From Arthrobacter russicus (lineage in GTDB: Bacteria > Actinomycetota > Actinomycetes > Actinomycetales > Micrococcaceae): a DNA stretch of 64,000 nt. The notes under the pieces were generated by a model, which was given only the letters and a program-made list of their open reading frames with translations, was not told where the DNA came from and ran no database searches. Each line of letters opens with the position of its first letter. The first letter of the stretch is position 1. The stretch spans positions 1,240,001-1,304,000 of the forward strand of contig NZ_JAVDQF010000001.1 of NCBI RefSeq assembly GCF_031454135.1. The letters are read 5' to 3'. Made by a program: the position numbers and the translations under genes. Below, in pieces: positions 1 through 8,845 of the stretch.

Positions 1-337
1 GTTTGACCTTTTTCAGCCCCCAGAGCACCGCAATCGCAATCAGCACCAGGAAGAAGAAGGCCACCACCAAGGCTGCCAGCCACGGCCACATGACCGTGGC
101 CAGGCCCATGATCGCGGCGACCACCAGGGCGATGACGAGCAGCCCGAGCACCACCAGGGCCGCACCGAACATTCCGGCGCCGAAGCCGAGCAGCCCGGCT
201 TTGCTTTTGAGCTCGGCCTTGGCCAGGCTGATCTCGTCGCTGAACTGCCGGGGCGCCAATCGGAAAAGGGCCTGGGCATTGCCGAGCAGCGAGTTGTCGC
301 CGGGTGCACCGGCTGAATCGGTTCGGGGACTACTCAT
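1..337 (-). CDS. Holin-like membrane protein (DUF1469 / actinobacterial holin superfamily III), truncated by window start
   Basis: Reading the minus strand from the ATG at 337 gives a protein beginning MSSPRTDSAGAPGDNSLL that stays open to the window edge. After about 25 residues comes an amphipathic segment (RLAPRQFSDEISLAKAELKSK), then two strong hydrophobic helices at roughly residues 50-75 and 80-105, ending in LWGLKKVK. This is the architecture of the chromosomal 'phage holin family' proteins common in actinobacteria. In this family the name reflects fold similarity and does not by itself indicate a prophage. The start was chosen because GGAGG lies 8 bases upstream; another in-frame ATG five codons earlier has no such site. 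The C-terminus is missing. It is divergent from the MFS gene. Function is unknown. Confidence 0.75.
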   Translation of the reverse strand, partial: MSSPRTDSAGAPGDNSLLGNAQALFRLAPRQFSDEISLAKAELKSKAGLLGFGAGMFGAALVVLGLLVIALVVAAIMGLATVMWPWLAALVVAFFFLVLIAIAVLWGLKKVK

Positions 338-375
338 CGGTGCTGCCTCCATGGCTGTGGCCGGTCTACCTGTCA

Positions 376-384
376 AAATTACCA
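376..384 (-). promoter_or_regulatory. Candidate extended -10 for the holin-like gene
   Basis: The minus strand reads TGGTAATTT, matching an extended -10 (TGnTAnnnT). It sits about 30 bases before the GGAGG site of the holin-like gene, in the 198-base divergent gap to the MFS gene. No convincing -35 is visible, so this is a weak prediction. Confidence 0.3.
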
Positions 385-535
385 TTCGGCTGCCGAACCG
401 TGCTGCCACGGCTTCGCCACGGGTCGTCGCCGCGGGCACCGGACAAGCTGGCTGCCCGGATTGCCAGCGCCTAGAATGAGCAGATCGGAACCGTCAGCGC
501 CGCACCAGTTGCCTGAAAACCCCTAAGGAACCATC

Positions 536-1753
536 GTGAGCACCCTGACGCACCCCGGCGATGCCCTGAGCAAACGGCAGAAACTCGTCTACATCGTCGT
601 TTTGGGGCTGCTCACTGCATTGGCGCCGTTCACCATCGACTTGTATCTTCCGGCATTCCCGATCCTGCAGGCGGATCTCCGAGTCAGTGCGGCGGCGGTG
701 CAACTGACCCTGGCCGCGACAACCATCGGTTTCGCGGCCGGCCAGCTGGTGGTCGGGCCGCTGAGCGACAAATTGGGCCGCCGGCTCCCGCTCATCGTGG
801 CCACCGCGATCCATGTGCTCGCCTCGATCGGCGCCGCGCTGTCCACCGATGTGACCATGCTGGGCGTTTTCCGGGTGTTGCAGGGCATCGGCGCCGCCGG
901 AGGCGGCGTGGTGGCCATGGCGATGGTGCGGGACCTGTTTTCCGGTTACCCCTTGGTGCGGATGATGTCCCGGTTGGCGCTGGTGAATGGCATGGCCCCG
1001 ATCGTGGCGCCGCTGATCGGCTCCCAACTGCTCTCCTTCATGTCCTGGCCCGGAATCTTCTGGTTGCTCAGCGGCTACGGCCTATTGGTACTGGTCGCGG
1101 CGGTTTTCCTGATCGTGGAGACGTTGCCCCCGGAGCTGCGCAAATCGCAGACCAGCATGCTGAGCCGCTACCGGGTGCTGTTCTCCGACCGGATCTTCGT
1201 CGGGATGCTGCTCCTGGGCGGGCTGAACTTCGCCGGGCTGTTCAGTTACCTCTCCGCATCGCCGTTCGTTTTCCAAGGGATCTACGGCTTGAGTCCGCAG
1301 CAGTACGGACTGCTCTTCGCACTGAACTCGATTGCCGTGGTGATCGGTGTCCAGGTCAGCGCCCGGGTGGTCCGCCGGGTCGGCCCGCAATGGGTGATCG
1401 CGGTCGCCACCGCAGTGCAATTCAGCATGGCCGTGCTGATCGTGGTCTTCGACCGGATCGGCCTCGGCTTCTTCGGCACCCTGATTCCGCTCTGGTTCTA
1501 CATCTTGGCCACCGGATTCATCTTCCCCTGTGTGCAGGTGATCGCCTTGGCCAACCACGGCGCCAGAGCCGGTACCGCCGCGTCCCTGCTGGGCGCCGCG
1601 ACTTTCGGCCTGGCCGGCGTGATCTCTCCACTGGTCGGCGCCTGGGGAACCAGTACCGCGACCCCCATGGGCGCTATCATGGCAGCATGCATCGGCCTGG
1701 GCATCCTCACGCTCTGGCTCGTCGTCCAGCCGAAGAAAGTGCCGCCCCTGTGA
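536..1753 (+). CDS. Multidrug efflux MFS transporter, Bcr/CflA type
   Basis: A 405-residue, 12-helix major facilitator protein. The N-terminal part (LTALAPFTIDLYLPAFP, then QLTLAATTIGFAAGQLVVGP followed by LSDKLGRR) is typical of the Bcr/CflA drug:proton antiporters; LSDKLGRR is the conserved loop 2-3 motif A. A further motif, VLQGIGAAGG, lies in helix 4. It probably exports a toxic small molecule from the cytoplasm using the proton gradient; the substrate cannot be read from sequence. The GTG start at 536 follows an AAGGA site by about 7 bases. Its TGA overlaps the GTG of the next gene, so the pair is likely translationally coupled. Confidence 0.9.
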   Translation: MSTLTHPGDALSKRQKLVYIVVLGLLTALAPFTIDLYLPAFPILQADLRVSAAAVQLTLAATTIGFAAGQLVVGPLSDKLGRRLPLIVATAIHVLASIGAALSTDVTMLGVFRVLQGIGAAGGGVVAMAMVRDLFSGYPLVRMMSRLALVNGMAPIVAPLIGSQLLSFMSWPGIFWLLSGYGLLVLVAAVFLIVETLPPELRKSQTSMLSRYRVLFSDRIFVGMLLLGGLNFAGLFSYLSASPFVFQGIYGLSPQQYGLLFALNSIAVVIGVQVSARVVRRVGPQWVIAVATAVQFSMAVLIVVFDRIGLGFFGTLIPLWFYILATGFIFPCVQVIALANHGARAGTAASLLGAATFGLAGVISPLVGAWGTSTATPMGAIMAACIGLGILTLWLVVQPKKVPPL

Positions 1754-4245
1754 CCAGCCCAGCCGAGCCGGTGATTGCCGAACCCGACCGGAGGCGGCGA
1801 GCCTGGCGGAGTCCTGCGGTGTGGTCCATGCCGGCCGCGGTCACCTTGCTTTTCCTGCTGACCGGCCTGCTTACCGGAGCTCTGGTTTCCGGACCGTCGT
1901 CCGAACTGCTCGAAGTGGTCGGGCTGGACTTCAGCACGCCGTACAGCCGCCCCTGGGCGCTGCTGACCTCGGGCTTCTTCGCGGGCAACCTGGTCGAATA
2001 CCTGGTGGCGGCCGTTCTGCTGTTCCTCGGCCTCTGCCTGGCCACCCGCTTCGCCGGAATCTGGCGTACCGTGCTGGCCTTCGTGGTCAGTGCCGTGCTC
2101 AGCGCCTTCCTGCTCAGTCTGCTGCTGGAATGGGGGCTCAACAACGACATCGGATGGTTCGGTTACCTCGCCGGCGACCTGCAGATCGGCAGCTTCGGCG
2201 GATTGTGCGGCGCCTTGGGCATGTCCACTGCGGCCATGGATTCGTTGTGGCGGCGTCGGGTGCGCAGTTGGCTGCTCGCGGTGACCATCATGTTCGCGCT
2301 GTACTTGGGCACCGGGCAGACCATCATCGCCTTGGTCGGCACCATCGTCGGCATCGGCCTCGGAGCACTGCTGCTGCGGCGTTCGACCGACCACCATCTC
2401 CGTCACTCGAGCCTGCGCGAGACCCGGGTGCTGGTCTCCACCGGGGTGGCAGTCTTCGCCGTCGGCCCGCTGCTGAGCCAGCTCAGTGCCGGCTTCGCGA
2501 TCGGACCGCTCTCCCTGGCCAATCAGTTGATGCTGCAATCGATTCCGGACAAACAGACGCTCAGCGACATCTGCGGCAGCGACCCGGCCTGCATCACCTT
2601 GCAGGACACCGTGGGCATTTCCAGCCCCGGCGCAGTGCTGCTGACCTTGATCCCGGTGCTGCTGCTCCTGGTCTGCGCGGACGGGCTGCGGCGCGGACGA
2701 CGGCTTTCCTGGTGGATCACCCTCGGCGTGCAAAGCTACGTGCTCGCCTTCACGGTGTTCATGCTGCTGATCTTCTACGGTTCTTCGTTGACCGATTTCA
2801 GCAGCGAAAACCTCGGCGTGCTGTTCGCCTACATCGTGCCCACCCTGTTGGCTCCGGCACTGATCCTGGCGGTGCTTTGGAGCACCAAGGCAGCGTTCGG
2901 CGTCCGGTCCAGCGCTGCGGGCCGGCGGGCATTGGCCCGGACCGCATTCGGGCTCGCCGCCTCATTGCTCGTGGTCTATGCGCTGGCCTGGTTCGCCGAA
3001 GACAATCTCGCCAACTCCAGTATCGAAGACCTGCTCACCCAGCTGCCGCATTTGCTGATCCCGTTCCCGCTCCCGTTCGACATCTTCCTCCCGCAGGGGC
3101 TGGTTTCGACGCTGCTTTACAACTTCGGCGCCGCCGCGATCTGGGCGGTGATCCTCTACCTCCTGGTGCGCGATTACCGCCGCTTCGGCGGCTTGAGCAA
3201 GGACCAAGCGGCCGACGCGCGGCAGGCCGGGTTGCTGATCCGGCGCGGCGGCGGTTCGCTGTCCCATATGGCGCTCTGGGAAGGCAACCATTTCTGGTTC
3301 ACCCCGGACGGTCAGGCCGGCGTCGCCTACCAGGTGCACCACGGGGTGGCGCTCACCGTCGCCGAGCCCTTCGGCGATCCGCGCTGGATCGGCGATGCCG
3401 CACGCGGCTTCGTTTCGCATTGCATCGAACTCGGTCTGGTGCCTTGCTTCTACTCCGCGCCCGCCGAGTTGGGCACCGCCTTGGCCGAGCTGGGGTTCCA
3501 TCCCTTGGAGGTCGCCGAAGAAACCCGTCTGGACGTGACCGCGCAGACGTTCAAGGGCAAAGAGTGGCAAAACGTCAGAACCGCGCTGAACAAAGCCCGG
3601 AAACTCGAGATCACCGACCACTGGGGCAGCTTCTCCTCGTTCTCCCCGGCACTCCGCGCCCAGATCGCGCAACTGAGCGAAGAATGGGTGGCCGAAAAAG
3701 CGCTGCCGCAATTGGGCTTCACTCTGGGCGGGCTGGACGAACTCAAAGACGAATCGGTGGTCTGCTGCCTGGCCGTCGACGAAACCGGAGCGGTACTGGC
3801 GGTCACCAGTTGGCTGCCGGTCTATGCCAAAGGCGAAATCGTCTCCTGGACCCTGGACTTCATGCGCCGGCACCCGGATTCGTTCAACGGGGTGATGGAA
3901 TTCATGATCGCCTGCGCCGTGAAGCGCTTCCAGAACTCGGTGGACAGCATTTCGCTCTCCGGGTCCCCGCTCGCCGGGACCGCGAACCCGGAAGCCGGAG
4001 AGGAACCGCAGGACGGCATGGAACGTCTGCTCTCATCTTTGGCGGCAGCCCTGGAGCCGTTTTACGGATTCCGCTCCCTGGCCGCCTTCAAATCGCGGTT
4101 CCAGCCTTCGTACCGGACGCTGTACATGTATTACCAGGATTCGCTCGCGCTGCCCTCGATCGCGCTGGCGGTCTCCGAAGCCTATTTGCCGGGGCTATCC
4201 GGCCGGCAGCGCACCCAGATGCTGCGCCAGTTGATCTCGCGCTGA
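1750..4245 (+). CDS. MprF-like membrane protein: rhomboid-like N-terminal domain plus DUF2156 aminoacyl-phospholipid synthase domain
   Basis: An 831-residue integral membrane protein. The first ~210 residues form six predicted helices with a glycine-rich GGLCGALG segment in the position of the rhomboid GxSG loop, so a rhomboid-like fold is likely; the usual Ser appears to be Cys. More helices follow to about residue 470. The soluble C-terminal ~320 residues (from GGSLSHMALWEGNHFWF, with VRTALNKARK and a late SLSGSPLAG) match DUF2156, the GNAT-fold domain of MprF/LpiA-type enzymes that move an amino acid from aminoacyl-tRNA to phosphatidylglycerol. By family, it would modify membrane lipid charge; the amino acid is unknown. 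The GTG start at 1750 overlaps the preceding stop (GTGA), which I prefer over the longer open frame beginning at 1390. Confidence 0.82.
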   Translation: MTSPAEPVIAEPDRRRRAWRSPAVWSMPAAVTLLFLLTGLLTGALVSGPSSELLEVVGLDFSTPYSRPWALLTSGFFAGNLVEYLVAAVLLFLGLCLATRFAGIWRTVLAFVVSAVLSAFLLSLLLEWGLNNDIGWFGYLAGDLQIGSFGGLCGALGMSTAAMDSLWRRRVRSWLLAVTIMFALYLGTGQTIIALVGTIVGIGLGALLLRRSTDHHLRHSSLRETRVLVSTGVAVFAVGPLLSQLSAGFAIGPLSLANQLMLQSIPDKQTLSDICGSDPACITLQDTVGISSPGAVLLTLIPVLLLLVCADGLRRGRRLSWWITLGVQSYVLAFTVFMLLIFYGSSLTDFSSENLGVLFAYIVPTLLAPALILAVLWSTKAAFGVRSSAAGRRALARTAFGLAASLLVVYALAWFAEDNLANSSIEDLLTQLPHLLIPFPLPFDIFLPQGLVSTLLYNFGAAAIWAVILYLLVRDYRRFGGLSKDQAADARQAGLLIRRGGGSLSHMALWEGNHFWFTPDGQAGVAYQVHHGVALTVAEPFGDPRWIGDAARGFVSHCIELGLVPCFYSAPAELGTALAELGFHPLEVAEETRLDVTAQTFKGKEWQNVRTALNKARKLEITDHWGSFSSFSPALRAQIAQLSEEWVAEKALPQLGFTLGGLDELKDESVVCCLAVDETGAVLAVTSWLPVYAKGEIVSWTLDFMRRHPDSFNGVMEFMIACAVKRFQNSVDSISLSGSPLAGTANPEAGEEPQDGMERLLSSLAAALEPFYGFRSLAAFKSRFQPSYRTLYMYYQDSLALPSIALAVSEAYLPGLSGRQRTQMLRQLISR

Positions 4246-4365
4246 GCTCATACCGTGGTCTGAACGATTGCCGGGAACAATCATTCCGGACGGCGATCCC
4301 CGGGAGATGGCCGTTGCGGCATCGTGGAAGCAAGAAGAAATCCAGCTTCCCCCGAAGGACAGATC

Positions 4366-4758
4366 ATGGGCATCATTTTGGCTTCCAGCACCGCCGTCAA
4401 CGCCGCCGAATCCGGCGGCATGTTCAGCAAGCTCGCCGGGATGGGCACCATCGGCACCGTGGCCCTGCTGCTCCTGGCCGGGCTCGGCCTGCTCGCCTTG
4501 CTGCTGATGCTGATCGGCTGGGTCGGGGCTTTGGCCGAATACCAGGAGCACGGCGGCATCGCCCGGACCGTGCTCTGGGTCGCTGTGGTGCTCTTCCTGC
4601 CACTACTGGGCACTTCGCTGTGGGCGGTCTTCGGCCGGCGCCGGCAAGCCAAGGCGGCGAAGGAGCACGCCGACGTCGCCCCCGCACCGGTCGCCCCCGC
4701 ATCGGCCGCTACGGCATCGGAGCAACCGGTCCGGCAGCCGCGGATGCTTCCGGCCTGA
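4366..4758 (+). CDS. PLDc_N-domain membrane protein
   Basis: A 130-residue protein with a hydrophobic helix near residues 25-50 and a second at about 65-88 (VLWVAVVLFLPLLGTSLWAVFGRR). The P-x-x-G-x-x-x-W segment at the end of the second helix is characteristic of the phospholipase D N-terminal membrane domain (PLDc_N), also common as a stand-alone protein in actinobacteria. The C-terminal tail is rich in Ala and Pro and probably disordered. The ATG at 4366 has AAGGA seven bases upstream; a GTG at 4324 in the same frame has no ribosome site. No catalytic PLD domain follows, so the role is unknown. Confidence 0.65.
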   Translation: MGIILASSTAVNAAESGGMFSKLAGMGTIGTVALLLLAGLGLLALLLMLIGWVGALAEYQEHGGIARTVLWVAVVLFLPLLGTSLWAVFGRRRQAKAAKEHADVAPAPVAPASAATASEQPVRQPRMLPA

Positions 4759-4805
4759 TCCGGCGGGTTCTGTTCCGGGCGGGTTCTGGAGTCTAAAATG
4801 CAAGC

Positions 4806-5213
4806 GTGGGCTCAGCCGCCGAACCGCCGCCGATTCCGGCTACTTGGATGCGCAAAGACGAGGCGCTCCTACCCTTGTGGTGGGAACGGCTTTGCCGGCA
4901 ATCCAGCGCGGGCTCGGCGGCTTCATTCGCCGCCGGGCTCTTCGTCGAAGACCGCCGCCGGCCGATTGCCCAATGGCACAATCCGGCCTTGGATGCGGCC
5001 TTGCTGGTGGCACCGGAAACCTCCGCAGAATGGCCGCTGCAACGCTTCGGGATCTTCTATGCGCCGCCGGACGGGACGGTAGTCCGGGTGCATTCTGCGG
5101 TGCACGGTTGGCAGCCGAAGGACCCACGCCGGGCCGGCACCGAAACTGCGGCGTTCCACGCCGCGATCGCCGAAGCGGAACGCTTCCTCCAAGTGGAAAT
5201 GGACTTCGTCTGA
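4806..5213 (+). CDS. Conserved hypothetical protein
   Basis: A 135-residue soluble protein that I do not recognise. It is acidic, rich in Trp and Ala, has no signal peptide or membrane segment, and ends LQVEMDFV. The GTG at 4806 gives the full frame; an ATG at 4848 (MRKDEALLPLW) would remove 14 residues and cannot be excluded. It stands alone just ahead of the converging tRNA-Asn gene and shares the hairpin at 5231-5274 as its likely terminator. Confidence 0.55.
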   Translation: MGSAAEPPPIPATWMRKDEALLPLWWERLCRQSSAGSAASFAAGLFVEDRRRPIAQWHNPALDAALLVAPETSAEWPLQRFGIFYAPPDGTVVRVHSAVHGWQPKDPRRAGTETAAFHAAIAEAERFLQVEMDFV

Positions 5214-5230
5214 GCACCACGCCACCAAGC

Positions 5231-5274
5231 AAAAGGGCCCCTGAACAACGTTTCCGCTGATCAGAGGCCCTTTT
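5231..5274. terminator. Bidirectional rho-independent terminator between small ORF and tRNA-Asn
   Basis: Arms at 5231-5244 (AAAAGGGCCCCTGA) and 5261-5274 (TCAGAGGCCCTTTT) pair with one mismatch and are flanked by A and T runs, so the hairpin carries a U-tract in either direction. It serves the plus-strand gene ending at 5213 and the minus-strand tRNA at 5286-5358. Confidence 0.85.
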
Positions 5275-5285
5275 GGGATATTTCG

Positions 5286-5358
5286 CTCCTCCTGCTGGAC
5301 TTGAACCAGCAACCCTTCGATTAACAGTCGAATGCTCTGCCAATTGAGCTAAGGAGGA
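5286..5358 (-). tRNA. tRNA-Asn (anticodon GTT)
   Basis: The minus strand folds as a 73-base cloverleaf. The acceptor stem TCCTCCT pairs with AGGAGGA, with discriminator G. The D-arm is TTAGCTCAATTGGCAGAGCA. The anticodon loop is CTGTTAATC with anticodon GTT, and the T-arm contains GGTTCAAGTCC. The 3' CCA is not encoded. The gene sits between the terminator at 5231-5274 and dnaG. Confidence 0.96.
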
Positions 5359-5373
5359 ATGAAGCGAGTACTA

Positions 5374-5402
5374 CTCTAACAAAGGATTTCAGCTCTGTGA
5401 AA
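5374..5402 (-). promoter_or_regulatory. Candidate promoter of tRNA-Asn
   Basis: On the minus strand TTTCAC (5402-5397) and TTAGAG (5379-5374) are spaced by exactly 17 bases and would start transcription about 10 bases before the tRNA. The hexamers match consensus only partly. The rest of the gap to dnaG (5403-5524) shows nothing further. Confidence 0.4.
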
Positions 5403-5524
5403 TCGAGAACCGCGGTGCTCGGAACACGCCAGAACAGATCGTGTGAAAGCTGAGCCTGAAGTGTTGGATGTGGCGGTTCGGGGACGAATTCCGAGCTCTA
5501 TTTGTGCGGGCGTGCTCGGCCGCC

Positions 5525-7399
5525 CTACTCTTCGCGCAACGCCCGGCGTTGCATCTCCAGCTCCATGAGTTCCCGTTGCAGTTGTTGGTACCCCGCCGGG
5601 TCCGCAGCCGCATCCATCCGCTGCAAAGCGCCGATCTTCTCGGCTTTTGTCCGAGTCAGTTGCATTTCGAAGAGGCTGCGCAGCATCGAGCGGCAATAAT
5701 TCTTGAGTCCTTCCTCATTCACCGCGGGCAACGGGGTGACCGCCAGCTCGGACACCAAGGGGCGCAGCGGCTCGGGAGCTTCCTCGGTGACTGCCTGGAG
5801 CCAGTCCCCCGCCTCGGGTTGCCCGGCAGCCCGGATCGCCTCGTGCACTGCGCGGTAGGCCGGCACCGCGAACTGGATTCCGCCGAAGCGCAGCCAATCG
5901 TCTGCGGTCAGCAAAGCCGGCTGCTGCAAAACCACCTCGAGGCCCTGCCGTTCCATCCGGGCGGCCGGGTCTCGCGGATCGGGGCGGCTGAAGCCAGGCG
6001 CCGTCCCGGCGGCTTCTTCGGCCGGCTTCCCGGCCGGGTCGGCATGCTGGGCCGCACGGGAACGGCTCTTCGCGGCATTGTTGACGGCGCGGAGCACTTC
6101 GTTCGGGTCCGCGATGCCCAGCCATCCCGCCAATTCCTGGCTGTAGCCCACCCGCGTCGAGCCGTCCCGGATCTCGGCGACCACCGGTGCTGCAGCGCGG
6201 AGCCCCTGCACCCGGCCCTCCACGGTGCTCAGATCGAATTTGGCGAGCGTCGAGCGGATGGCGAATTCGAAGAGCGGACGCCGGGACCCGATCAGCGCCT
6301 GCACCGCTTCGGAGCCACCGGACTGCCGGAGGTCGTTGGGGTCCTTGCCGCTGGGCTCCACCGCCACGAAAGTCTGCGCCACGAAACGCTGGTCCAGGCT
6401 GAAGGCCTTCAACGCGGCGTTCTGCCCGGCCGCATCGCCGTCGAAGGTGAAAATCACCTCACCACCGGTGCCGTCGTCGGAGAGCAGCCTGCGGGCCACC
6501 TTGATGTGGTCCTCGCCGAAAGCGGTTCCGCAGGTGGCGACTGCAGTGCCCACCCCGGAAAGGTGGCAGGCCATCACATCGGTGTAGCCCTCCACCACCA
6601 CGAGCTGGCGGTCCTTGGCGATCGCCTTCTTCGCCAGGTCGATCCCATAGAGCACCTGCGACTTCTTGTACAGGATGGTCTCCGGGGTGTTCAAGTACTT
6701 GGGACCCTGATCGTCGTCGAAGAGCTTCCGGGCGCCGAAGCCGATGGTCTCCCCGGCGATGTCCCGGATCGGCCAGATCAACCGGCCGCGGAATCGGTCG
6801 AACAACCGGTCCCCGGAATTCCCGGTGGAGAACATCCCGGTCAACCGGAGTTCTTCATCGGTGAATCCGCGGCCGCGCAGATGCTTGAGCAGGGCATCCC
6901 AGCCCTGCGGGGCGAAGCCGATGCCGAACTGTTCCGCTGCCGCCCGGTCGAAGCCCCGGCCGGAGAGAAATTGCCGGGCTGCTGCGGCGGCGGGGCTGAG
7001 CAGCTGGTCCCGGAAGAATTCCGCCGCGATCTTGTGCGCATCGAGCAGCCGCTGCCGGCGTCCGGTTTCTTCGCGGCGCGGGCCGGAACCGCCGTCTTCG
7101 TAATGCAGCTCGAAACCGATCCGGGCCGCCAGCTTTTCCACCGCTTCGGTGAAGGAGAGGTGGTCCACCTTCTGCAGGAACGAAATCACGTCGCCGCCCT
7201 CGCCGCAGCCGAAGCAGTGGTAACGCCCGGCTTGCGGCCGGACGTTGAACGAAGGGCTGCGTTCGTCGTGGAACGGGCACAGTCCTTTCCAGGAACCGAT
7301 CCCGGCGCTTTTGAGCGTCACATAGCTCTCGACGACCTCTTTGATGTCAGTGCGGGCGCGGAGTTCCTCGATATCTTCATGTTTGATCAGTCCGGCCAC
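5525..7399 (-). CDS. dnaG: DNA primase DnaG
   Basis: A 624-residue primase that makes RNA primers at the replication fork. The N-terminal CHC2-type zinc finger is visible as C41, H44, C62 and C65 (CPFHDERSPSF and HCFGCGEGGD). The RNA-polymerase core follows, with the TOPRIM domain carrying EGYTD near residue 270 and DGDAAG near 318, both metal-binding. The C-terminal ~190 residues are the helicase-binding region. The length is normal for the family. The start is the GTG encoding (M)AGLIKHEDI. Unlike many bacteria, no sigma-factor gene is adjacent; dgt and dusB lie upstream on the same strand with a 162-base gap. Confidence 0.97.
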   Translation of the reverse strand: MAGLIKHEDIEELRARTDIKEVVESYVTLKSAGIGSWKGLCPFHDERSPSFNVRPQAGRYHCFGCGEGGDVISFLQKVDHLSFTEAVEKLAARIGFELHYEDGGSGPRREETGRRQRLLDAHKIAAEFFRDQLLSPAAAAARQFLSGRGFDRAAAEQFGIGFAPQGWDALLKHLRGRGFTDEELRLTGMFSTGNSGDRLFDRFRGRLIWPIRDIAGETIGFGARKLFDDDQGPKYLNTPETILYKKSQVLYGIDLAKKAIAKDRQLVVVEGYTDVMACHLSGVGTAVATCGTAFGEDHIKVARRLLSDDGTGGEVIFTFDGDAAGQNAALKAFSLDQRFVAQTFVAVEPSGKDPNDLRQSGGSEAVQALIGSRRPLFEFAIRSTLAKFDLSTVEGRVQGLRAAAPVVAEIRDGSTRVGYSQELAGWLGIADPNEVLRAVNNAAKSRSRAAQHADPAGKPAEEAAGTAPGFSRPDPRDPAARMERQGLEVVLQQPALLTADDWLRFGGIQFAVPAYRAVHEAIRAAGQPEAGDWLQAVTEEAPEPLRPLVSELAVTPLPAVNEEGLKNYCRSMLRSLFEMQLTRTKAEKIGALQRMDAAADPAGYQQLQRELMELEMQRRALREE

Positions 7400-7559
7400 A
7401 GCTCGAGTTTATGCCAAGGGCACGACAAGCCGCGCCAAGCCCAGGATCAGCGCCCAGCCGACTTTCCTTTGACGACACTTGCCGGCCAAGCGGAGGTGGC
7501 AGGCAACTCAGCTGTCACAAGGGTTACTTCAGCACCAGGAAATGTCGCGGATGGAAAAT

Positions 7560-7578
7560 GGCTAACCCGCGGTTAGCC
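7560..7578 (-). other. Short hairpin overlapping the dgt stop codon
   Basis: GGCTAACC and GGTTAGCC form an 8-bp inverted repeat around a 3-base centre, covering the stop codon of dgt. No T run follows, so termination is only a possibility. Confidence 0.3.
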
Positions 7579-8845
7579 GCTGGTGCCAGGCCAATGCCGA
7601 GACATCCGTGAGCGAAGCCACCTGGTCGATCACGGCGCGCAACCGGCCGGCGTCGTCCGCCGCCTCGCGCCAGTCCGCGGCGAACATCTTCTCCAGATGC
7701 CGGTCGCCACCGGCCGCCAACACCGCGACCAGCTCATGCAGGACCTCCTGCTGCCGTTGGTAAATCGGCTGCCGGTTTTCGCTGGTCATCACGAACGTGG
7801 TGGCCAGGCCTTTCATCGCGGCGATCTCGTGCACGGTCTCCGCCGGGACCACGACGTCGGCGGCGAACCTGGTCAGCGGGTCCGGTCCGTAGATCGCCCG
7901 GGTGGTGTCCAGCGCGCTTTGGCAAAACCGGCCGATCAGTTGGCTGGTCATGTTCTTCAATCCGGCCATCGAAGCCCGGGAACCGTCGGCGTCGCGGACC
8001 CAGACCTCGGTCGCTTCCAGGCGGGCCAGGGCCGCATCGATTTCCGCTTCCTCGGCGTGCGGCAAGTACCACTGCCGGGTATAACCGATCACCCGGCTCC
8101 GGGTCTCCGGCTGGTCCAGGAAGGACAGTTGGAAGTGGCCGGCCACAATCGCGTCTTCGACATCGTGGACCGAATATGAGATGTCGTCGGCCAAGTCCAT
8201 CACCTGGGCTTCGATGCAGCTGTGCCCAGCCGGGGCGCCTTCGCGGAGCCAGTTGAATATCGGCTCGTCATCGGCATAGACCCCGAATTTGCTGGTCCGG
8301 TGGCCATGGATCACCGGAGCATCGGCCGCCGACCACGGGTACTTGCAGGCGGCGTCCAGGCTCGCCCGGCTCAAGTTCAGCCCGGCCGGCAATCCTTCGG
8401 CAGTGAACACCTTGGGCTCCAACCGGGTCAACAACCGCAGGGTCTGCGCGTTCCCTTCGAACCCGCCGATCGCGTGCGCCAAGTCGTTCAGCGCGGACTC
8501 GCCATTGTGCCCGAACGGCGGATGGCCCAGATCATGGGCCAAGCAGGCCGTGTCCACGACGTCCGGATCGCAGCCGAGCACCCGGCCCAGTTCCCGGCCG
8601 ACTTGGGCGACTTCCAGCGAGTGGGTGAGCCGGGTGCGCACGAAATCGTCGGTGTCCGGAGCCACCACCTGGGTCTTGGCGCCGAGCCGGCGCAGCGCCG
8701 ACGAATGCAGCACCCGGGCGCGGTCCCGCTCGAACGGGCTGCGGTAGCTTTTCTTGGCCGGTTCCTGGACGAACCGTTCGGCGTCCGGGGCCGAATAGCC
8801 GGTGGTCTGCGAAGTCTCCGCCACGATTTCAGCCACCGGAGACAT
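7562..8845 (-). CDS. dgt: Deoxyguanosinetriphosphate triphosphohydrolase-like protein
   Basis: A 427-residue HD-domain phosphohydrolase that, by family, cleaves dNTPs (classically dGTP) to the nucleoside and tripolyphosphate, limiting nucleotide pools. Metal ligands are visible: H75 in RLTHSLEVAQVGREL and H104/D105 in HDLGHPPFGH. The upstream segment SYRSPFERDRARVLHSSALRRLGAKTQV is the family hallmark. The ATG at 8845 overlaps the 3' end of dusB by 17 bases, so the two genes are probably cotranscribed. A longer open frame reaching 9160 lies inside dusB and is not used. In actinobacteria this gene typically sits between dusB and dnaG, as here. Confidence 0.94.
   Translation of the reverse strand: MSPVAEIVAETSQTTGYSAPDAERFVQEPAKKSYRSPFERDRARVLHSSALRRLGAKTQVVAPDTDDFVRTRLTHSLEVAQVGRELGRVLGCDPDVVDTACLAHDLGHPPFGHNGESALNDLAHAIGGFEGNAQTLRLLTRLEPKVFTAEGLPAGLNLSRASLDAACKYPWSAADAPVIHGHRTSKFGVYADDEPIFNWLREGAPAGHSCIEAQVMDLADDISYSVHDVEDAIVAGHFQLSFLDQPETRSRVIGYTRQWYLPHAEEAEIDAALARLEATEVWVRDADGSRASMAGLKNMTSQLIGRFCQSALDTTRAIYGPDPLTRFAADVVVPAETVHEIAAMKGLATTFVMTSENRQPIYQRQQEVLHELVAVLAAGGDRHLEKMFAADWREAADDAGRLRAVIDQVASLTDVSALAWHQRLTAG

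Noticed and set aside
1-337. Prophage indicated by a holin gene
   Set aside because: This holin-like family is a routine chromosomal protein in actinobacteria; no other phage gene is nearby.
1821-4796. 991-codon frame overlapping the MprF-like gene
   Set aside because: Arg/Pro-rich shadow frame; the other frame encodes a recognisable membrane protein and DUF2156 domain.
5468-7576. 702-codon plus-strand frame opposite dnaG
   Set aside because: Shadow of dnaG; no domain seen.
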